NCBI GenBank assembly: GCA_022447405.1
Contig: JAKVCE010000045.1
Span: 1-9,988 of the forward strand
Source: Planctomycetota bacterium
GTDB lineage: Bacteria > Planctomycetota > UBA1135 > GCA-002686595
Reading direction: 5' to 3'
Length of the DNA: 9,988 nucleotides
A program made the translations under genes and the position numbers. Shown here piece by piece: positions 6,361-9,988 of the stretch. The notes under the pieces are model-generated. The model did no database searches. It saw nothing but the letters and a program-made list of their open reading frames with translations, and was not told the origin of the DNA. The stretch's first letter is position 1. Each line of letters begins with the position of its first letter.

Positions 6361-7126
6361 GGTCCTCCTCCTCGAGGTCATAGAGGGCCGAGAGCTCCGC
6401 TTCGGAGAGCTCGCCCGAGGCGCCGTCGAAGAGGACGCTCCCAGCTCGCAGGCCCACGAGGCGCGGGACGAACTCGCGGGCGAGCTCGATGTCGTGCATG
6501 GAGAGCAGGAGGGTCAGCTCCTTGGTGCGGGCGACCTCCGTGAGGAGGGTGATGGTCTCGCGGGCGCGCGCCGGGTCCAGGGCTGAGAGGGGCTCGTCGG
6601 CGATTAGGTAGTCCGCCTCTTGGTAGAGGGCGCGCGCGATGGCGACGCGCTGGCGCTCTCCGCCGGAGAGGCTGTCGACGCGGTGGAAGAGCTTCTCGCC
6701 GATCCCGAGCTCGTCCAGGATCGAGAGGGCGCGCTCATGCTCTGGGTTGCGCGTGCTGAAGGCCGTCGCGACGGATCGCAAGAGGCCTTGCTTGCCCAGG
6801 CGTCCGCTCAGGACGTTCTGTGAGACGCGGAGGTTGGGCACCAGCCCGAGGTCTTGGGGGATGAAGCCCATGCGGGCGCGCAGCGCGCGGAGGCCGCCTT
6901 CGCTGGCCTGGCTGAGGTCCTCGCCGTCCACCGTGACAGCGCCAGCGCTCGGGCGCACCATCGCGTTGCAGAGCGAGAGCGCCGTGGTCTTCCCGCACCC
7001 GCTCGGCCCAACGAGGGCGAGGGTCTCACCCGGCGTGACGGAGAGGTTGAAGTCCTTGAGCGCCGGCTGCCCGTCGTAGAGGACGGACACGCCACGAAAC
7101 TCCAGTCCTCTCGCGGGGGCGCTCAC
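6350..7126 (-). CDS. ABC importer ATPase, PhnC family
   Basis: Cytoplasmic ATPase, 258 residues, that powers import through the two PhnE-type permeases. All nucleotide-binding elements are intact: Walker A GPSGCGKTT (40-48), Q-loop Gln91 in FIPQDLGL, signature LSGGERQ (153-159), Walker B YLIADE (173-178), D-loop SALD (181-184) and switch His211. PQDLGLVPNLRV followed by the NVLSGRLG segment is characteristic of the PhnC branch, which has NVL.GRLG there. The start is GTG 7126, 24 bp after the binding-protein stop, with no strong Shine-Dalgarno. The frame upstream is closed by that same stop, and the next in-frame GTG (residue 13) would remove the first beta-strand. The acidic C-terminus (EEED) exists partly because the same bases encode permease 1's ribosome-binding site. 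Confidence 0.93.
   Translation of the reverse strand: MSAPARGLEFRGVSVLYDGQPALKDFNLSVTPGETLALVGPSGCGKTTALSLCNAMVRPSAGAVTVDGEDLSQASEGGLRALRARMGFIPQDLGLVPNLRVSQNVLSGRLGKQGLLRSVATAFSTRNPEHERALSILDELGIGEKLFHRVDSLSGGERQRVAIARALYQEADYLIADEPLSALDPARARETITLLTEVARTKELTLLLSMHDIELAREFVPRLVGLRAGSVLFDGASGELSEAELSALYDLEEEDRVG
6364..6373 (-). promoter_or_regulatory. Strong Shine-Dalgarno for permease 1 inside the ATPase gene
   Basis: On the - strand this reads GAGGAGGAGG, containing AGGAGG 6 nt before GTG 6360. It encodes the Glu run near the ATPase C-terminus. It decides the permease-1 start and probably supports efficient reinitiation within the operon. Confidence 0.7.
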
Positions 7127-7150
7127 GCCCAGATGGTAATCGCTCGGCCC

Positions 7151-8014
7151 TCAGCGCAAGAGCTTGAGCTCGCGCGCGAGGTCCTCGAGGGGTGCGAAGT
7201 CCTCGTTCGAGGCCGCGATGATGCCCTCAGGGCGCTGGAGCGCCTTGAGCAGCGCGGGGTCTTCCATCCCGATCAGCGCGGCTTGTAGCTTCTCTATGAG
7301 CTCCTCGCCGAGGTCCGGGTGGGCGGTCCAGTTGTAGTCAGGGTAGCCAGGCGTCTCCCACAGCTTCACGCAGACAGCGGGGTCGATCTTCCCCTCAGCG
7401 ACCATGGAGTTGTAGACCTTGTAGTTCACTGCGCCGCCTTGGTAGGTCCCCGCGTTCACGAGGGCGGCGGTCTTGGAGTGGTCGCCAGAGAAGCTCATCT
7501 CCTCACCAGCGAAGAAGTCCTGCGGGCTCTGGCCGGTCTCCTGGCGGATGAAGTACTCAGGCATCAGCCTGCCCGAGGTGGAGGACTCGGATCCGAAGGT
7601 GAAGGTCTTGCCTGAGAGGCCTTTGGGGAAGTCGGCGGCGGGGCTGAGGCCTGCGTCCTTGTGGGCGATGAAGTAGGACTTGTAGTTGGGGTCCACCGTG
7701 CCCTGGGCGATGGCGCGCGCGCCGGGGACGGCGGCGCGGGCGCGAAGGCCGGTGAGGCCACCGAACCACGCGAGCTGTACGTCGCCGCTCTTGAAGGCCT
7801 CAACAGAGGCCGAGTAGTCGCTGGAGGGGACGTAGGTGACGGGGATGCCCAGCTCACCTTCCAGGTAGGCCGCGATCTGACCGTACTTCTCTGTGAGCTC
7901 GGTCGAGTTCTGGTCCGGGATCGCGCTGAAGCGGAGCTCGGTGCCGTTCGCTTCGGTCTCGCCGCTGCAGGAGGACGCGCTGAGGAGGAGGATGAGGGAG
8001 ACGAGCTTCTTCAT
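7151..8014 (-). CDS. Phosphonate/selenate-type ABC substrate-binding lipoprotein (PhnD family)
   Basis: Extracytoplasmic binding protein, 287 residues, that captures an oxyanion and delivers it to the PhnC/PhnE-type transporter. The signal MKKLVSLILLLSASSC suits a lipoprotein with Cys16, although the lipobox (ASSC) is not ideal. PhnD-fold landmarks follow: FSAIPDQN (29-36), PSSDYSASVEAF (63-74), LAWFGGLTG (81-89), AIAQG (101-105), FTFGSESSTSGRLMPEYF (138-155) with the STSG anion-binding loop (145-148), FSGDHSKTA (175-183), GAVNYKVY (194-201) and YPDYNW (224-229). The LAWFGGLTG...AR...PGA.AIAQ combination is what I recall from the branch annotated as putative selenate-binding; phosphonate, phosphite or phosphate binders share the fold. 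No C-P lyase, phosphonatase, selD or mnmH gene is in view to decide. First gene of the importer operon; ATG 8014 has only a weak ribosome-binding site. Confidence 0.9.
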   Translation of the reverse strand: MKKLVSLILLLSASSCSGETEANGTELRFSAIPDQNSTELTEKYGQIAAYLEGELGIPVTYVPSSDYSASVEAFKSGDVQLAWFGGLTGLRARAAVPGARAIAQGTVDPNYKSYFIAHKDAGLSPAADFPKGLSGKTFTFGSESSTSGRLMPEYFIRQETGQSPQDFFAGEEMSFSGDHSKTAALVNAGTYQGGAVNYKVYNSMVAEGKIDPAVCVKLWETPGYPDYNWTAHPDLGEELIEKLQAALIGMEDPALLKALQRPEGIIAASNEDFAPLEDLARELKLLR

Positions 8015-8053
8015 GGCTTAGAGTCTTGTGAGTTCAGGGCTTACGCACCGGGG

Positions 8054-8059
8054 AGTATA
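8054..8059 (-). promoter_or_regulatory. Possible -10 element for the importer operon
   Basis: TATACT on the - strand lies about 40 bp before the binding-protein ATG, in the 67-bp gap after the TPR gene. It matches TATAAT at five of six positions. I see no good -35 hexamer at 16-18 bp, so this is a weak candidate; read-through from the TPR gene is the alternative. Confidence 0.25.
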
Positions 8060-8069
8060 TCGTGGAGCA

Positions 8070-8089
8070 GTCAGCGAGTGGTCACTGAC
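8070..8089 (-). repeat. Inverted repeat at the end of the TPR gene
   Basis: Five-base arms (8070-8074 and 8085-8089, GTCAG/CTGAC) enclose 10 nt that themselves contain AGTG/CACT. The element overlaps the TPR stop codon. It may form a weak 3' hairpin; there is no U-tract. Confidence 0.25.
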
Positions 8090-9956
8090 CTAGCAAGCTC
8101 ATCGCGCTCTGGACCATGGGGAGGTCCGGGTTCACCTCGCCCCAGTAGCTGAGGAAGTGCTCGAGGTGTCCGCGCCCCTCCTCGAGCCGCCCGAGCTCAA
8201 GCTCGACCGCTCCTAGCTCGTAGAGGGAGGAGATCCAGAGGATGGGGATGGTGCCTCGCTCCTGCCCAGAGTAGACGAGACCACGCCAGGCTCCAGCCGT
8301 CGCCTCAAGGTCTCCCTGGGCTGCACAGGCTCTGGCGAGCCCCTCCCTCCATGCCGGCCCTGCGGTGGAGTTGACGGCGTAGGCGTCGGCGATGAGCCCT
8401 CCCGCTCGGAGGACCTCCTCGTAGAGTCGCCGGGCCTCCGTCGCGTCTCCCTCGGCCAGGGCGAGCTCGGCGGCGATGGCGCTCAAGTACTGCTGAGCTG
8501 TGGGGCTGACCTCAGGGAGGATTGCCTCTAGGCGCTCATGGAGGGCCCTCGCTCGCGTCACGTCACCGTCTCTCGCGGCGAACTTCGCCGCGATGTAGAG
8601 GGCTCGCGGAGCGCGCGGGAAGCGCACGAGCACGCCCTCTGTGATCTTCCTAGCGCTCTCGGTCTCACCGAGGAGCGAGTGGATGCGAGCGAAGCGGTGG
8701 CGGCTGGTGCCTAGGATGAAGGCGCCAGAGTCCGTCTCATCGAACTCTGCGCGCTCGCTCTCGGAGAAGGCCTCGTCTGGAGACCAGTTGAGCATCCCGA
8801 TCCCTATGACCAACTCGAAGGGAGCGCGCCAGTACGCGAGCGTGTTGAACTGCCAGTCCTCGCTCGCTCGGACCTCCTCCATCAGGGCTTCGTAGTCCTT
8901 CGCCTCGGCGATCTCGTAGAGGCGATCCCAGTCGATCTTCTCGTCCCAGCCTTCCCAGTCCTCCGTCATGATCCTTGAGAGGGTGGAGAAGGAGAGCTGC
9001 TGCCCGACGCTGGATCCTTGGTGCTCCTTTAAGCCCTCGAAGCGCCCCTCCCAGGAGTCCACCCACGCCTTGAGGGGGGCGACGATCTGGGGCTGGCTCT
9101 CCTCCCACTCAGCGAAGCGCGCTCGCGCTCTCTCAAAATCTCCTGCGACGATGCAGGCGGAGGTGTAGTGCTCGTAGATGAGGGAGAAGCCAGGGTCCAA
9201 CTCGAGGACGCGTCCGAAGTGATAGACCGCGCGGTCTGCGTCGTTGACGACGCTCGAGTGGAGGAAGGCCTCGCCGATCAGGTAGTGGGCAGGGAGCTGG
9301 TCTGGGTCGTCCTTGACGATCTCTTCCAAGAGGGGGACGGAGTTCGCCCAACCCTCCTCGACTTGAACCAAGGCCGCGTCCATCACTCGCGCGATCTCCT
9401 CTGGCAGGCGCTCACGGAAGGCCTCGGCGCGTCGGAAGCAGTCAGCCTGATCCTCGTTGAGGTTGCCGGTGGACCAGCCGAGGACGATCCCCTGCCAGAA
9501 CCAGGCGAGGGCGAAGGCTGGGTCGAGCTCCGTGGCCTCCTTGAAGGCGGCCTGCGCTCCTAGGAACACGTTCCGCTCCATCAGCTCCTCGGCTCGGACA
9601 TAGGCGCGGTAGGCGTCCACGGACGAGGTGAGCTGCTGCTCGAGAGCTTGAGCCTCGGCCTGGTCCAGCGGTGCGCCGAGGAGGTCGCGCAGCTGGGAGG
9701 AGAGGTTCTCTGCGAGGGCGAAGACGTCCTCAGGGCCCTCGCCCTGAGCCTGGGCCTGGCCGAGGGAGCGCCCGCTGGCCACGTCCACCAGCTCTGTCGT
9801 CGCGATGATGCGGCTCCCGAGCGAGCCGATCTCACCGATGATCATGGTGCCGACGCCCGCGCCGCGAGCGACCTGGCTCGCGCTCGTGCGGTCGACGCGC
9901 CCGTCTTCGACGCCGTTGTCCATGGCGACGTCGTAGAGGCGCTGCTGGCTCAACAA
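8082..9956 (-). CDS. TPR protein with partial TolB/FlgO-like N-terminus (start uncertain)
   Basis: Visible product of up to 624 residues. Residues about 1-95 (LSQQRLYDV, ASQVARGAG, MIIGEIGSLGSRIIATTELVD, then DVFALAENLSSQLRDLL) match the second half of the TolB/FlgO-like domain found between kinase or sensor domains and TPR arrays in many bacterial signalling proteins. From about 113 (SVDAYRAYVRAEELM) to the end run tetratricopeptide-type helical repeats, clearest at 132-150 (AFKEATELDPAFALAW) and the later RVLELDPGF and ARALHERLEAIL. No membrane segment is visible. The role is probably protein interaction or signalling; none can be assigned. The first usable starts are two adjacent TTGs (9956, 9953) with no Shine-Dalgarno, and an in-frame TGA lies at 9968-9966, so the normal front half of the domain is missing: frameshift, 5' remnant, or a genuinely short form. 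Codon use is less strictly G/C-ending than in its neighbours (AGG, CTA, ACA, GCT appear). Confidence 0.8.
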   Translation of the reverse strand: MLSQQRLYDVAMDNGVEDGRVDRTSASQVARGAGVGTMIIGEIGSLGSRIIATTELVDVASGRSLGQAQAQGEGPEDVFALAENLSSQLRDLLGAPLDQAEAQALEQQLTSSVDAYRAYVRAEELMERNVFLGAQAAFKEATELDPAFALAWFWQGIVLGWSTGNLNEDQADCFRRAEAFRERLPEEIARVMDAALVQVEEGWANSVPLLEEIVKDDPDQLPAHYLIGEAFLHSSVVNDADRAVYHFGRVLELDPGFSLIYEHYTSACIVAGDFERARARFAEWEESQPQIVAPLKAWVDSWEGRFEGLKEHQGSSVGQQLSFSTLSRIMTEDWEGWDEKIDWDRLYEIAEAKDYEALMEEVRASEDWQFNTLAYWRAPFELVIGIGMLNWSPDEAFSESERAEFDETDSGAFILGTSRHRFARIHSLLGETESARKITEGVLVRFPRAPRALYIAAKFAARDGDVTRARALHERLEAILPEVSPTAQQYLSAIAAELALAEGDATEARRLYEEVLRAGGLIADAYAVNSTAGPAWREGLARACAAQGDLEATAGAWRGLVYSGQERGTIPILWISSLYELGAVELELGRLEEGRGHLEHFLSYWGEVNPDLPMVQSAMSLLGQ

Positions 9957-9988
9957 AGGCTTTTGTCATGAGGGCACCAGCTAAGTGT
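9957..9988 (-). other. Short edge region upstream of the TPR frame
   Basis: Thirty-two bases, visibly more A/T-rich than the rest. On the - strand the TPR frame is closed by TAG (9983-9981) and TGA (9968-9966). A second frame is open from the edge and contains ATG 9969 after HLAGAL. It is either the 5' flank of the TPR gene or a continuation of the gene in a shifted frame; too short to decide. Confidence 0.4.

Noticed and set aside
7661..8152. 163-residue + strand frame crossing the importer/TPR gap
   Set aside because: It runs antisense to the binding-protein gene, is dominated by Gly, Asp, Glu, Val and Arg, and has no motif or ribosome-binding site.
1..9988. Prophage, insertion sequence, CRISPR, tRNA or toxin-antitoxin content
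   Set aside because: I looked for transposase or integrase motifs, regularly spaced repeats, tRNA cloverleaf sequence and small paired genes, and saw none.

Overview
The window is GC-rich. Third codon positions are strongly G/C and Leu is mostly CTC, so antisense frames stay open by chance. There are seven supportable protein genes and no RNA genes, insertion sequences, CRISPR arrays or origins that I can see. The host is a high-GC Gram-negative-type bacterium: it has lipoprotein signal peptides and an ABC transporter with a lipoprotein binding protein. The polysaccharide-active enzymes and the TolB-like/TPR protein of the type often joined to Ser/Thr kinases would suit Planctomycetota or Myxococcota/Acidobacteriota. 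That placement is inference, not a demonstrated assignment.

Left half, + strand (1-4557): (i) the 3' part of a CE4 (NodB-fold) polysaccharide deacetylase whose reading frame is open back to base 1, so the true start lies outside the window; (ii) a predicted lipoprotein with a GH28/pectinase-type right-handed beta-helix; (iii) a 193-bp non-coding leader with several small inverted repeats; (iv) a complete DEAD-box RNA helicase with a DbpA-type RNA-binding domain and a very basic tail. The first two fit breakdown or remodelling of polysaccharide at the cell surface. The helicase is housekeeping (ribosome assembly, RNA remodelling, cold response) and probably has its own transcript.

Right half, - strand (9956 down to 4577): a TPR protein with a partial TolB/FlgO-like N-terminus, then after 67 bp a tight four-gene ABC importer operon in the order binding lipoprotein, ATPase, permease 1, permease 2. 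It is of the phosphonate/phosphite/selenate (PhnD-PhnC-PhnE-PhnE) class. The binding protein looks most like the branch that databases label 'putative selenate' binding protein. The ATPase and permease 1 overlap by 11 bp, with a strong Shine-Dalgarno inside the ATPase gene. The two permeases overlap by an ATGA. The operon converges on the helicase gene, and an 11-bp hairpin lies across the 19-bp junction and permease 2's stop codon.

I see no clearly new biological system. The points most worth a second look are: the start of the TPR gene, which has an in-frame stop just upstream and where removing one A would join it to another open frame; the selenate/phosphonate importer and its unusual permease motifs; the GH28-like protein without its usual His and Arg/Lys motifs; and the unidentified in-frame region in front of the CE4 domain.
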